Both the position numbers and the translations under genes were made by a program. Positions 49,425 through 57,153 of a DNA stretch of 57,153 nucleotides are shown here, in pieces; position 1 is the first letter of the stretch, and each line of letters begins with the position of its first letter. Source of the DNA: Streptomyces sp. DSM 110735 (GTDB lineage Bacteria; Actinomycetota; Actinomycetes; Streptomycetales; Streptomycetaceae); assembly GCF_016482685.1 (NCBI RefSeq), contig NZ_JACYHF010000033.1:1-57153 (forward strand), written 5' to 3'. Below the pieces are notes generated by a model, which saw only the letters and a program-made list of their open reading frames with translations, did not search any database and was not told the origin of the DNA.

Positions 49425-50800
49425 CGTCCCGTAGCTTCAAGGCGACGGCCCGCACCTCCTCGGAGGCGCGGGCCGTCGCCCGTACCCAAACTCTCATCAA
49501 GGGCAGAGACGGCATCGGCACCGTCCGCAGGACCACCCTCCCGGGCGGTCTGCGCATCGTCACCGAGACGCTGCCCTCCGTGCGCTCGGCGACCTTCGGC
49601 ATCTGGGCGAACGTCGGCTCCCGCGACGAGACCCCCGCGCTGAACGGCGCGACGCACTACCTGGAGCACCTGCTCTTCAAGGGCACCGACCGCAGGTCCG
49701 CCCTCGACATCTCCTCCGCGCTCGACGCGGTCGGCGGCGAGATGAACGCGTTCACCGCCAAGGAGTACACGTGCTACTACGCGCGCGTGCTCGACACCGA
49801 CCTGCCGCTCGCCATCGACGTGGTGTGCGACATGCTGACCGGCTCGCTGATCCGCGAGGAGGACGTCGACGTCGAACGCGGCGCCATCCTCGAAGAGATC
49901 GCGATGACCGAGGACGACCCGGGCGACTGCGTGCACGACCTGTTCGCGCACACCATGTTCGGCGACAACGCCCTCGGCCGCCCCGTCCTCGGCACCGTGG
50001 ACACGGTCAACGCCCTCACGGCCGACCGCATCCGCCGCTTCTACAAGAAGCACTACGACCCGACCCACCTCGTGGTCGCCGCCGCGGGCAACATCGACCA
50101 CGCCAAGGTCGTCCGCCAGGTCCGCACCGCCTTCGAGCGGGCGGGCGCCCTGACCAGGACGGACGCCCAGCCCGCCGCCCCGCGCGCGGGGCGCCGCGCC
50201 ATCCGCGCCGCCGGACGCGTCGAGCTGCTCGGCCGCAAGACCGAGCAGGCGCACGTCGTCCTCGGCATGCCGGGTCTCGCCCGCACCGACGACCGCCGCT
50301 GGGCCATGGGCGTACTGAACACCGCCCTCGGCGGCGGCATGTCCTCCCGGCTGTTCCAGGAGGTCCGCGAAAAGCGCGGTCTGTGCTACAGCGTCTACTC
50401 GTACACCTCCGGCTTCGCCGACTGCGGTCTCTTCGGCGTCTACGCGGGCTGCCGGCCGAGCCAGGTGTCCGACGTGCTCAAGATCTGCCGCGACGAGCTG
50501 GACCACGTGGCCGAGCACGGTCTCACCGACGACGAGATCGCCCGCGCCATCGGCCAGCTCAAGGGCTCCACCGTCCTCGGTCTCGAGGACACCGGCGCGC
50601 TGATGAACCGCATCGGCAAGAGCGAGCTGTGCTGGGGCGAGCAGATGTCGGTCGACGAGATGCTGACCCGGATAGCCCTGGTGACCCCGGACGAGGTCCG
50701 GTCGGTCGCCCGCGAGATCCTGGGACAGCGCCCGTCGCTGTCGGTCATCGGTCCGCTCAAGGACAAGCAGGCCGCGCGGCTGCACGACGCGGTCGCCTGA
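49421..50800 (+). CDS. M16 family zinc metallopeptidase (processing-peptidase-like)
   Basis: A 459-residue member of the M16 family (mitochondrial processing peptidase type). The inverted zinc motif H-x-x-E-H is GATHYLEHLLFKGT with His79, Glu82 and His83. The second zinc ligand Glu is in the ERGAILEEIAMTEDDP region. The second half-domain carries GGMSSRLFQEVREKRGLCYSVYS, the usual inactive repeat with the Arg/Tyr pair. The substrate is unknown. It is translationally coupled to pnp (GTGA) and placed before dapB, an arrangement common in actinobacteria. The ~35-residue N-terminal extension is basic and Ser/Thr-rich, not a signal peptide. Confidence 0.93.
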   Translation: MTSRSFKATARTSSEARAVARTQTLIKGRDGIGTVRRTTLPGGLRIVTETLPSVRSATFGIWANVGSRDETPALNGATHYLEHLLFKGTDRRSALDISSALDAVGGEMNAFTAKEYTCYYARVLDTDLPLAIDVVCDMLTGSLIREEDVDVERGAILEEIAMTEDDPGDCVHDLFAHTMFGDNALGRPVLGTVDTVNALTADRIRRFYKKHYDPTHLVVAAAGNIDHAKVVRQVRTAFERAGALTRTDAQPAAPRAGRRAIRAAGRVELLGRKTEQAHVVLGMPGLARTDDRRWAMGVLNTALGGGMSSRLFQEVREKRGLCYSVYSYTSGFADCGLFGVYAGCRPSQVSDVLKICRDELDHVAEHGLTDDEIARAIGQLKGSTVLGLEDTGALMNRIGKSELCWGEQMSVDEMLTRIALVTPDEVRSVAREILGQRPSLSVIGPLKDKQAARLHDAVA

Positions 50801-50836
50801 TCCCTCGGTCCCCAACTGGCTGTAAGGAAACGGAAG

Positions 50837-51589
50837 ATGAGCAAGCTGCGCGTGGCGGTCCTCGGTGCGAACGGTCGCATCGGGTCCGAGGCGGTACGAG
50901 CCGTCGAGGCGGCCGAGGACATGGAGCTGGTCGCCGCCCTCGGCCGGGGCGACAAGCTGGAGACCCTGGTCGACACCGGCGCCCAGGTCGCCGTCGAGCT
51001 GACCACCCCCGCCTCGGTCATGGGCAACCTCGACTTCTGCGTGCGCCACGGCATCGACGCGGTCGTCGGCACCACCGGCTGGACCGAGGACCGCCTCGCC
51101 CAGCTCAAGGGCTGGCTGGAGCTGTCCCCGGAGACCGGTGTGCTCATCGCCCCGAACTTCTCCATCGGCGCCGTCCTCACCATGAAGTTCGCGCAGCTCG
51201 CCGCGCCGTACTTCGAGTCCGTCGAGGTCGTCGAGCTGCACCACCCCCACAAGGTGGACGCCCCCTCCGGCACCGCCACGCGCACCGCCCAGCTCATCGC
51301 CGAGGCGCGCCGAGCGGCGGGTACGGCTCCGGCGCCCGACGCCACGGTCACCGCCCTGGACGGTGCCCGCGGCGCCGACGTCGACGGCGTCCCCGTGCAC
51401 GCGGTCCGGCTGCGCGGTCTCCTCGCGCACCAGGAGGTGCTGCTCGGCGCCGAGGGCGAGACCCTCACCGTCCGCCACGACTCCCTGCACCACAGCAGCT
51501 TCATGCCGGGCATCCTGCTCGGCGTGCGCCGCGTGGTGTCCACCCCGGGCCTGACCTTCGGCCTGGAGAACTTCCTCGACCTCGGCTGA
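50837..51589 (+). CDS. dapB: 4-hydroxy-tetrahydrodipicolinate reductase
   Basis: A 250-residue NAD(P)H-dependent enzyme of the diaminopimelate/lysine pathway. The Rossmann motif is VAVLGANGRIGSEA. VVGTTGWTED, IAPNFSIGAVL and the substrate-binding ELHHPHKVDAPSGTA (catalytic His and Lys) are all present. RBS GGAAACGGAAG precedes the ATG. It lies 36 bp after the M16 peptidase. dapA, encoding the previous step, is 2.6 kb downstream. Confidence 0.97.
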   Translation: MSKLRVAVLGANGRIGSEAVRAVEAAEDMELVAALGRGDKLETLVDTGAQVAVELTTPASVMGNLDFCVRHGIDAVVGTTGWTEDRLAQLKGWLELSPETGVLIAPNFSIGAVLTMKFAQLAAPYFESVEVVELHHPHKVDAPSGTATRTAQLIAEARRAAGTAPAPDATVTALDGARGADVDGVPVHAVRLRGLLAHQEVLLGAEGETLTVRHDSLHHSSFMPGILLGVRRVVSTPGLTFGLENFLDLG

Positions 51590-51599
51590 GAGCCCCGTC

Positions 51600-52052
51600 A
51601 TGCGCGCGAAGATCACCTACCTCGTCACGGCCGCCGTCCTGGTCTTCTACTTCGTCCTGGTCGGCAGCCGGGGCGTCATGCTCATCGAGTCCGGCACGCT
51701 CCTGACCGTCACCTTCGGCGTGGCGGTGCTGATCCTGCCGGTCATCGGCGTGTGGTTCCTGTGGAAGAACACCCAGTTCGTCCGCCGGGCCAACGCCCTC
51801 GCCGCCGAGCTGGAGGCCGAGGGCGGGCTGCCCGTCGACGAGCTGAAGCGCACCCCGGGCGGCCGGATCGACCGCGACTCGGCCGACGAGGTCTTCGCCC
51901 GCCGCCGGGCCGAGACCGAGGCAGCCCCGGACGACTGGCGGAGCTGGTTCCGGCTCGCCGTTGCCTACCACGACGCCCGTGACACCCCGCGCGCCCGCAA
52001 GGCGATGCAACGCGCCATCGCCCTGCACGACGGCAGACCCGTCCCGGTCTGA
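51600..52052 (+). CDS. Small two-helix membrane protein with TPR-like tail
   Basis: A 150-residue protein with two N-terminal membrane helices (ITYLVTAAVLVFYFVLVGS; LLTVTFGVAVLILPVIGVWFL). The cytoplasmic tail contains DDWRSWFRLAVAYHDARDTPRARKAMQRAIAL, which reads like a single tetratricopeptide repeat. Function unknown. It starts 10 nt after dapB with a weak ribosome binding site, so it is likely cotranscribed and perhaps coupled. A terminator follows. Confidence 0.82.
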   Translation: MRAKITYLVTAAVLVFYFVLVGSRGVMLIESGTLLTVTFGVAVLILPVIGVWFLWKNTQFVRRANALAAELEAEGGLPVDELKRTPGGRIDRDSADEVFARRRAETEAAPDDWRSWFRLAVAYHDARDTPRARKAMQRAIALHDGRPVPV

Positions 52053-52070
52053 GCCCGGTCGGACAAGCAG

Positions 52071-52108
52071 AAGGGGCCGCCCCGCGACGACGCGGGACGG
52101 CCCCTTTC
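52071..52108. terminator. Bidirectional terminator after the dapB transcript
   Basis: Stem 52071-52086 with 52091-52106 (one C-A mismatch), ACGA loop, ending TTT on one side and starting with AA. It lies between convergent genes. Confidence 0.85.
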
Positions 52109-52141
52109 TCCGTTGTTCCGCTTTTTCCTTGTTCCGCGCGG

Positions 52142-52696
52142 TCAGTGCGGCCGGTACTCCGCCGCCCACGCCTCCACCGCGTCCGCCGCCCGGTCGAACC
52201 CGGCGGGACGGTTCAGGAAGTCCAGGTCGTGCGTGGTGAGCAGCGGAGCGGTGTCGTCGGGCGCCCGGTCCGCGCGCACCAGCGTCAGCGCCTGCCCCTG
52301 CACCGTGCGCGGCAGCCCCAGCCAGCGCACCGGCTGCTGCGCGGTCCGCACCGAGACCACCCGCTGCCAGGGCACCGTGCGCGTCATCAGGAACGTCACC
52401 TGGCGCAGCCCGCGCTCGCTCACCCACACCCCCATCCGCAGCACCCGCAGCGCGGCGAGGATGATCGCGAAAGCCAGCCCGAAGATCGACCCGGCGGAAG
52501 CCGCCGAACCGGTCAGCGCGATGAGCACCGCGGCGAACAGCACGAAGGACGACAGCAGCAGCCCCACCGCCACCCCGCCCACCCGCCAGGGCCCGGGGCG
52601 GTACGGCCGCCGCCAGCGGTCCCGGTCGTCGTACGGCAGCGAGCTCTCGGGCGCCGCCTCGGTGGTGCGGTCGGCCGTCAGGAAAGGGAGGGGCAC
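52142..52696 (-). CDS. PH-domain-like membrane protein
   Basis: A 184-residue protein with two membrane helices (VAVGLLLSSFVLFAAVLIALTG; SIFGLAFAIILAALRVLRMG). A bacterial PH-like domain follows: VWVSERGLRQVTFLMTRTVPWQRVVSVRTAQ has the usual 'seen from the outer strand' PH pattern with W-x-R-V. Such proteins are common in actinobacteria; function unknown. The GTG start has GAGGAA 5 nt upstream. It is codirectional with the small gene at 52784-53020 (87-bp gap). Confidence 0.8.
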   Translation of the reverse strand: MPLPFLTADRTTEAAPESSLPYDDRDRWRRPYRPGPWRVGGVAVGLLLSSFVLFAAVLIALTGSAASAGSIFGLAFAIILAALRVLRMGVWVSERGLRQVTFLMTRTVPWQRVVSVRTAQQPVRWLGLPRTVQGQALTLVRADRAPDDTAPLLTTHDLDFLNRPAGFDRAADAVEAWAAEYRPH

Positions 52697-52783
52697 GGCT
52701 GTTCCTCACTCGGTCGCGTGGGCTGTGCCCGGTGAGGCTATCCGCCGGTGATCGCACTCACCAGCCATGGACCGCCGTACGAG

Positions 52784-53020
52784 TCAGTGTCCCTGCGCCG
52801 CCTGGGACTGCGGACTCTGGGGAGCGGCGGGCGTGGAGAGCGCCGGCATCCCGAGCATCAGCGCGCCGACCAGCCCCGCGACGAGCGTGAGCCCCAGCAG
52901 CCAGCGCCCGGCTATCTCGCCGGTGGACGCCCGCATACGGGGCGGGGGAGCGACATTGCCGCGGAACCTGTCGGCTTCGGCGAGGAAGGCGAAGGGCACG
53001 GGCTCACGGCGTCGGAACAT
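52784..53020 (-). CDS. Small single-helix membrane protein
   Basis: A 78-residue protein: basic N-terminus (FRRREPVPFAFLAEADRF), a GEIAGRWLLGLTLVAGLVGALML membrane helix (~residues 34-57), then a Pro/Gln/Ala tail. The family is not recognised. The ATG at 53020 has AGGAG about 13 nt upstream. It is probably cotranscribed with the PH-domain gene and is divergent from thyX. Confidence 0.68.
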   Translation of the reverse strand: MFRRREPVPFAFLAEADRFRGNVAPPPRMRASTGEIAGRWLLGLTLVAGLVGALMLGMPALSTPAAPQSPQSQAAQGH

Positions 53021-53217
53021 GGGGGGCGTGTCTCCTCTCGGGGCTTTCGGGGCGTATGGGGATGCGACTCATTCATACAGACGAGCGATTGGCCCAAAAG
53101 GTGCCCATGTCAGGAAAACCCGCTGGATGCGATCTTTGAGGTGAGGTGGTGGTTGTCCTGAGAGGTGCGCGTGCCCCGTATGGTGGGCGCAAACCCGGAA
53201 GTGATGGAAGGACCCGC

Positions 53218-53946
53218 GTGACCACCCCCCAGCCGCTCACCCTCCGCAGCGACGTCACCGTCGAACTGGTGAAATCCAGCGCGTCGGACGCCGACGTCCT
53301 CTTCGCCGCCCGCGTCTCCACGCTCGGCGAGCAGTCCCTGGACGAGCTGGGGAAGGACCCGGAGCGCTCCAAGGGGCTGATCAACTACCTGATGCGCGAC
53401 CGGCACGGCAGCCCGTTCGAGCACAACTCGCTGACCTTCTTCATCAGCGCCCCGATCTTCGTCTTCCGCGAGTTCATGCGGCACCGCGTCGGCTGGTCCT
53501 ACAACGAGGAATCGGGCCGCTACCGGGAGCTGGAGCCGGTCTTCTACGTCCCCGACACCTCCCGCAAGCTCGTGCAGGAGGGCCGTCCGGGCAAGTACGT
53601 CTTCGTCGAGGGCAGCCCCGCCCAGCACGAGACGGTGCGCGACACCCTGACGGAGTCCTACGAGCAGGCGTACGCCGCCTACCAGAAGCTGCTCGCCGAG
53701 GGCGTCGCCCGCGAGGTCGCCCGCGCGGCTCTCCCCGTCGGCCTCTACTCCTCGATGTACGCCACCTGCAACGCGCGCTCCCTGATGCACTTCCTCGGTC
53801 TGCGCACCCAGCACGAGCTGGCCAAGGTGCCCTCCTTCCCGCAGCGCGAGATCGAGATGGTCGGCGAACAGATGGAGGCCAAGTGGGCGGAACTCATGCC
53901 GCTCACCCACGCCGCCTTCAACGCCAACGGCCGGGTCGCCCCTTAG
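53218..53946 (+). CDS. thyX: FAD-dependent thymidylate synthase ThyX
   Basis: A 242-residue flavoenzyme that makes dTMP from dUMP using FAD and methylenetetrahydrofolate. The ThyX signature RHR(x)5NEXSxRY is RHRVGWSYNEESGRY at residues 88-102. The C-terminal QHELAKVPSFPQREIEMVGEQM region is typical. The GTG start has GGAAGGA 5 nt upstream. TATGGT at 53179-53184 is a possible -10 box, though the nearest -35-like TTGTCC is 20 bp away. It stands alone on the plus strand, followed by a possible small-RNA unit. Confidence 0.96.
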   Translation: MTTPQPLTLRSDVTVELVKSSASDADVLFAARVSTLGEQSLDELGKDPERSKGLINYLMRDRHGSPFEHNSLTFFISAPIFVFREFMRHRVGWSYNEESGRYRELEPVFYVPDTSRKLVQEGRPGKYVFVEGSPAQHETVRDTLTESYEQAYAAYQKLLAEGVAREVARAALPVGLYSSMYATCNARSLMHFLGLRTQHELAKVPSFPQREIEMVGEQMEAKWAELMPLTHAAFNANGRVAP

Positions 53947-54019
53947 GTGCCCCGGAAAAACGAAGCCCCGTTCCCCTCGACGGAACGGATGTACGGAGCA
54001 ACCTTGCGAAGTGTCCGTA

Positions 54020-54049
54020 TTGCGGCATTTAGCGAAGTTCATCTAGCCT
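54020..54049 (+). promoter_or_regulatory. Orphan promoter in the thyX-dapA gap
   Basis: -35 TTGCGG (54020-54025), 18-bp spacer, -10 TAGCCT (54044-54049), in a locally A/T-rich stretch. It is followed within ~12 nt by a terminator hairpin rather than a gene. Confidence 0.55.
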
Positions 54050-54055
54050 GATCAA

Positions 54056-54110
54056 ACGGACCCGGCACTGCTTGAACCCCCGAGCAGGCAGTGCCGGGCT
54101 CCACTTTTGT
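54056..54110 (+). ncRNA. Possible short RNA between thyX and dapA
   Basis: If transcription starts ~7 nt after the -10 at 54044-54049, a ~55-nt RNA would run into the hairpin 54061-54071 / 54088-54098 (11-bp perfect stem) and a CTCCACTTTTG tail. No start codon with a ribosome binding site lies within it. Alternatively, the hairpin is just the thyX terminator. Confidence 0.35.
54061..54108 (+). terminator. Hairpin terminator downstream of thyX
   Basis: An 11-bp perfect stem (54061-54071 with 54088-54098), a 16-nt internal region, then CTCCACTTTTG. Confidence 0.75.
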
Positions 54111-54158
54111 CCTGACTTACCCGGCACCCCACGGGGCGACCATGGATCGAGTACCGAG

Positions 54159-54171
54159 TAGCGTGTCACCC
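54159..54171 (+). promoter_or_regulatory. Possible leaderless promoter of dapA
   Basis: TAGCGT (54159-54164) ends 7 nt before the ATG at 54172, and no Shine-Dalgarno sequence lies between. This suggests a leaderless dapA mRNA. The -35 is not clear. Confidence 0.4.
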
Positions 54172-55071
54172 ATGGCTCCGACCTCGACTCCGCAGACCCC
54201 CTTCGGGCGGGTCCTCACCGCCATGGTCACGCCCTTCACGGCGGACGGCGCACTCGACCTCGACGGCGCGCAGCGGCTCGCCGCCCACCTGGTGGACGCA
54301 GGCAACGACGGCCTGATCGTCAACGGCACCACCGGCGAGTCCCCCACCACCAGCGACGCGGAGAAAGCGGACCTCGTCCGGGCCGTCACCGAAGCGGTCG
54401 GCGACCGCGCCCACGTCGTCGCCGGAGTCGGCACCAACGACACCCACCACAGCACCGAACTGGCCCGCCAGGCCGAAGCCGCGGGCGCCCACGGCCTCCT
54501 GGTCGTCACGCCGTACTACAACAAGCCCCCGCAGGAGGGCCTGTACCGGCACTTCACCACCGTCGCGGACGCCACCGGCCTGCCGGTCATGCTCTACGAC
54601 ATCCCCGGCCGCTCCGGCGTCCCGATCAGCACCGAGACGCTGGTCCGCCTCGCCGCGCACCCCCGGATCGTGGCCAACAAGGACGCCAAGGGCGACCTCG
54701 GCCGCGCGAGCTGGGCCATCGCCCGCACCGGACTCGCCTGGTACTCCGGCGACGACATGCTCAACCTGCCCCTGCTGTCCGTCGGCGCCGTCGGCTTCGT
54801 CTCCGTCGTCGGCCACCTGGTCGCCCCGGACCTGCGCGCCCTCGTCGACGCCTACACCTCGGGCGACGTCGTCAAGGCGACCGAGATCCACCAGAAGCTG
54901 CTCCCGGTCTACACCGGTGTCTTCCGTACCCAGGGCGTCATGACCACCAAGGCCGCCCTCGCCCTCCAGGGTCTGCCCGCGGGTCCGCTGCGCGCGCCGA
55001 TGATCGAGTGCACGGCGGAAGAGACCGCCCAGCTCAAGCTCGATCTCGCCGCCGGCGGGGTACAGCTCTGA
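54172..55071 (+). CDS. dapA: 4-hydroxy-tetrahydrodipicolinate synthase
   Basis: A 299-residue class I aldolase that condenses pyruvate with aspartate semialdehyde. Signatures: GTTGES (residues 52-57), YYNKPPQEG, the catalytic Tyr142 in LYDIPGRSG and the Schiff-base lysine Lys170 in VANKDAKGD. The start MAPTSTPQTPFGRVLTAM was chosen from family alignment; upstream in-frame starts would add residues unlike DapA. No ribosome binding site is seen and a -10-like box lies 7 nt before the ATG. rnjA follows after a hairpin-containing gap. Confidence 0.96.
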   Translation: MAPTSTPQTPFGRVLTAMVTPFTADGALDLDGAQRLAAHLVDAGNDGLIVNGTTGESPTTSDAEKADLVRAVTEAVGDRAHVVAGVGTNDTHHSTELARQAEAAGAHGLLVVTPYYNKPPQEGLYRHFTTVADATGLPVMLYDIPGRSGVPISTETLVRLAAHPRIVANKDAKGDLGRASWAIARTGLAWYSGDDMLNLPLLSVGAVGFVSVVGHLVAPDLRALVDAYTSGDVVKATEIHQKLLPVYTGVFRTQGVMTTKAALALQGLPAGPLRAPMIECTAEETAQLKLDLAAGGVQL

Positions 55072-55131
55072 CAACAGACTTCCGCACCACCCGAGCTTCA
55101 CAACTGAATCGACAACTGCACGCACGAACGT

Positions 55132-55168
55132 CACCCGCGCCACGTGCCACCGGTACGTGGCGCGGGTG
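55132..55168 (+). terminator. 14-bp hairpin between dapA and rnjA, next to the rnjA ribosome binding site
   Basis: A perfect 14-bp stem (55132-55145 with 55155-55168), 9-nt loop, ending 3-4 nt before the AGGAG of rnjA. It can act as the dapA terminator or as a 5'-UTR structure of rnjA. Confidence 0.65.
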
Positions 55169-55182
55169 GTCAGGAGAGTCTT

Positions 55183-56868
55183 TTGAGTCATCCGCACCCT
55201 GAACTCGCCCCCCCGCCGCCGCTCGCCAAGGGCGGCCTGCGGGTCACTCCGCTCGGCGGTCTCGGTGAGATCGGCCGGAACATGACGGTCTTCGAGTACG
55301 ACGGCCGTCTGCTGATCGTCGACTGCGGCGTCCTCTTCCCCGAGGAGGAGCAGCCCGGCGTCGACCTGATCCTGCCGGACTTCTCGTCCATCCGGGACCG
55401 CCTCGACGACATCGAGGGCATCGTCCTCACGCACGGCCACGAGGACCACATCGGCGCCGTGCCCTACCTGCTCCGCGAGAAGCCGGACATCCCGCTGATC
55501 GGCTCCAAGCTCACCCTCGCGCTGATCGAGGCCAAGCTCCAGGAGCACCGCATCCGCCCCTACACCCTTGAGGTGGAGGCGGGCGACCGTGAGCAGGTCG
55601 GTCCGTTCAACCTCGAGTTCGTCGCGGTGAACCACTCCATCCCCGACGCCCTCGCGGTCGCCATCCGCACCCCGGCCGGCATGGTCGTGCACACCGGTGA
55701 CTTCAAGATGGACCAGCTCCCGCTGGACGGCCGTCTCACCGACCTGCACGCCTTCGCGCGGCTGAGCGAGGAGGGCATCGACCTCCTCCTCGCGGACTCC
55801 ACGAACGCCGAGGTCCCCGGCTTCGTCCCGCCCGAGCGCGACATCTCCAACGTGCTGGACAACGTCTTCGCGGGCGCGCACAGCCGCATCATCGTGGCGA
55901 GCTTCGCCAGCCATGTGCACCGCATCCAGCAGATCCTGGACACCGCCCAGAAGTACGGCCGCAAGGTCGCCTTCGTCGGCCGCTCCATGGTCCGCAACAT
56001 GGGCATCGCGCGGGACCTCGGCTATCTGAAGGTCCCGCCGGGCCTGATCGTCGACGTCAAGCAGCTCGACGACCTGCCGCCCGACAAGGTCGTCCTGGTC
56101 TGCACGGGCTCCCAGGGCGAGCCGATGGCGGCGCTGTCCCGCATGGCCAACCGCGACCACCAGATCCGGATCGTCGAGGGCGACACGGTCATCCTGGCCT
56201 CGTCCCTCATCCCGGGCAACGAGAACGCGGTCTACCGCGTGATCAACGGCCTGACCCGCTGGGGCGCCAACGTCGTCCACAAGGGCAACGCCAAGGTGCA
56301 CGTCTCCGGCCACGCGTCCGCGGGCGAGCTGCTGTACTTCTACAACATCTGCAGGCCGAAGAACCTCATGCCGGTCCACGGCGAATGGCGCCACCTGCGC
56401 GCCAACGCCGAGCTGGGCGCCGCGACGGGCGTCCCGCACGACCGCATCGTGATCGCCGAGGACGGCGTCGCGGTCGACCTGATCGGCGGCAAGGCCAAGA
56501 TCGCGGGCAAGGTGCAGGCCGGTTACGTCTACGTCGACGGTCTCTCCGTCGGCGAGGTCGGCGAGCCCGCCCTGAAGGACCGCAAGATCCTCGGCGACGA
56601 GGGCATCATCTCGGTCTACGTGGTCATGGACTCGACCACGGGCAAGATCACCGGTGGCCCGCACATCCAGGCCCGTGGTTCCGGCATCGACGACTCGGCC
56701 TTCTCCGAGATCCTCCCGAAGATCACCGAGACGCTGGAGCGGTCCGCCCAGGACGGCGTCGTGGAGCCCCACCAGCTCCAGCAGCTCATCCGTCGCGTGC
56801 TCGGCAAGTGGGTGTCGGACACCTACCGCCGTCGCCCGATGATCCTCCCGGTCGTCGTCGAGGTCTGA
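55183..56868 (+). CDS. rnjA: Ribonuclease J
   Basis: A 561-residue metallo-beta-lactamase/beta-CASP nuclease with 5'-3' exonuclease and endonuclease activity in RNA maturation and decay. The zinc motif is THGHEDHIG (His84, His86, Asp88, His89). Further motifs are VVHTGDFKMD, DSTNAE, SFASHVHRIQQ, TGSQGEPMAAL, HVSGHASAGE and MPVHGEWRHL. The C-terminal domain is present. The TTG start at 55183 (LSHPHPELAP) has AGGAG 6 nt upstream; this matches the start I recall for the S. coelicolor protein. A stable hairpin sits directly upstream of the ribosome binding site. PNPase is encoded 6 kb upstream. Confidence 0.96.
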   Translation: MSHPHPELAPPPPLAKGGLRVTPLGGLGEIGRNMTVFEYDGRLLIVDCGVLFPEEEQPGVDLILPDFSSIRDRLDDIEGIVLTHGHEDHIGAVPYLLREKPDIPLIGSKLTLALIEAKLQEHRIRPYTLEVEAGDREQVGPFNLEFVAVNHSIPDALAVAIRTPAGMVVHTGDFKMDQLPLDGRLTDLHAFARLSEEGIDLLLADSTNAEVPGFVPPERDISNVLDNVFAGAHSRIIVASFASHVHRIQQILDTAQKYGRKVAFVGRSMVRNMGIARDLGYLKVPPGLIVDVKQLDDLPPDKVVLVCTGSQGEPMAALSRMANRDHQIRIVEGDTVILASSLIPGNENAVYRVINGLTRWGANVVHKGNAKVHVSGHASAGELLYFYNICRPKNLMPVHGEWRHLRANAELGAATGVPHDRIVIAEDGVAVDLIGGKAKIAGKVQAGYVYVDGLSVGEVGEPALKDRKILGDEGIISVYVVMDSTTGKITGGPHIQARGSGIDDSAFSEILPKITETLERSAQDGVVEPHQLQQLIRRVLGKWVSDTYRRRPMILPVVVEV

Positions 56869-56889
56869 CCTCCGACGCTCCGACCTGCA

Positions 56890-56923
56890 CAGAGGCCCCC
56901 GAACTCCGGTCCGGGGGCCTCTG
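56890..56923 (+). terminator. Terminator after rnjA
   Basis: A perfect 12-bp stem (56890-56901 with 56912-56923), 10-nt loop, 22 nt after the stop. No U-tract. Confidence 0.82.
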
Positions 56924-56946
56924 GCACACCCCCGCTGGAAAAAATC

Positions 56947-56988
56947 TTGACAGCCTGGGTTGACACTGCCTGGCCGCATCCGTAGAGT
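56947..56988 (+). promoter_or_regulatory. Near-consensus housekeeping promoter after rnjA
   Basis: -35 TTGACA (56960-56965), exact 17-bp spacer, -10 TAGAGT (56983-56988). A second TTGACA lies at 56947-56952. This is the strongest sigma-70/HrdB-type promoter seen in the window. Confidence 0.8.
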
Positions 56989-56994
56989 TCTTGG

Positions 56995-57153
56995 TCTGCC
57001 CCGGAGCCGTAACGGTTCTGTGGTGGCACCTCCGCCGCGCAAGCGGCACTCCAACCACCAGCACGATCTCCCGTTCGGGATTGCTTTCGGCGTGTCCGAA
57101 TTCAATTCGAATGGGGCTCGGCAGCCCGATTAGGAACTGCCGGGGTTGATCCG
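56995..57153 (+). ncRNA. Structured leader or small RNA running off the window end
   Basis: Downstream of the strong promoter there is no start codon with a ribosome binding site in the visible 159 nt. The RNA would fold: TGGTGG pairs with CCACCA, enclosing GCCGC-GCAA-GCGGC (GNRA-type tetraloop) near 57030-57060. UCCCG/CGGGA follows near 57070-57080. CGAAT-TCA-ATTCG lies near 57098-57110. It could be a small RNA, a riboswitch-like leader or the 5' UTR of the next gene. I match it to no known RNA family. Confidence 0.4.

Noticed and set aside
57030..57060. tRNA gene after rnjA
   Set aside because: A stem with a GNRA loop is present, but there is no cloverleaf, no T-loop TTCGA in the right place and no acceptor stem.
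54166..57105. 979-codon antisense open frame spanning dapA and rnjA
   Set aside because: It crosses two unrelated, well-supported genes and their intergenic hairpins; pure GC shadow.

Overview
The window is a high-GC actinobacterial chromosome segment. Third codon positions are almost all G or C, GTG and TTG starts are common, most genes overlap or nearly abut, and the gene order (ispG, proS, rimP-nusA-ylxR-infB-rbfA-truB-ribF, a type VII secretion locus with bldB, then rpsO-pnp, dapB, thyX, dapA and RNase J) is that of Streptomyces. The species cannot be named from the sequence alone.

Region 1 (1-18.4 kb) is housekeeping. It holds the 3' end of ispG, two GNAT acetyltransferases, proS, a minus-strand trio (lipoprotein, ferritin-like DUF4439 protein, degenerate APH-fold protein), and the translation/transcription cluster rimP, nusA, ylxR, infB, ylxP (DUF503), rbfA, truB and ribF. 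A 1125-residue protein lies between truB and ribF; it joins a degraded trypsin-like domain, a P-loop NTPase and a long helical-repeat tail. The infB leader carries three tandem overlapping minicistrons and a hairpin next to the ribosome binding site.

Region 2 (18.4-46.4 kb) is a complete-looking ESX/type VII secretion (T7SS) locus. It encodes a MinD/EspI-like ATPase, EccE with a small accessory protein, EccB, two mycosins, EccC, EccD, an EsxB/EsxA pair, a WXG-type protein with a long disordered tail, BldB, and a membrane-anchored beta-propeller protein. Within it are two paralogous three-gene cassettes, each made of a small 'MAWDEWEQLK' protein, a ~760-residue WXG-like giant and a small lipoprotein. 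One cassette is intact and lies downstream of eccC in the same direction. The other has a one-base frameshift in its large gene. These cassettes are the best candidate for an undescribed system, plausibly secreted effector, partner and lipoprotein.

Region 3 (46.4-57.2 kb) returns to core functions: rpsO-pnp, an M16 peptidase, dapB, small membrane proteins, thyX, dapA and rnjA (RNase J). Two RNA-decay enzymes (PNPase, RNase J) are encoded here, and both have hairpins in their leaders. An orphan promoter-plus-terminator unit lies between thyX and dapA. After rnjA, a near-consensus promoter drives a structured leader or small RNA that runs off the end of the window.
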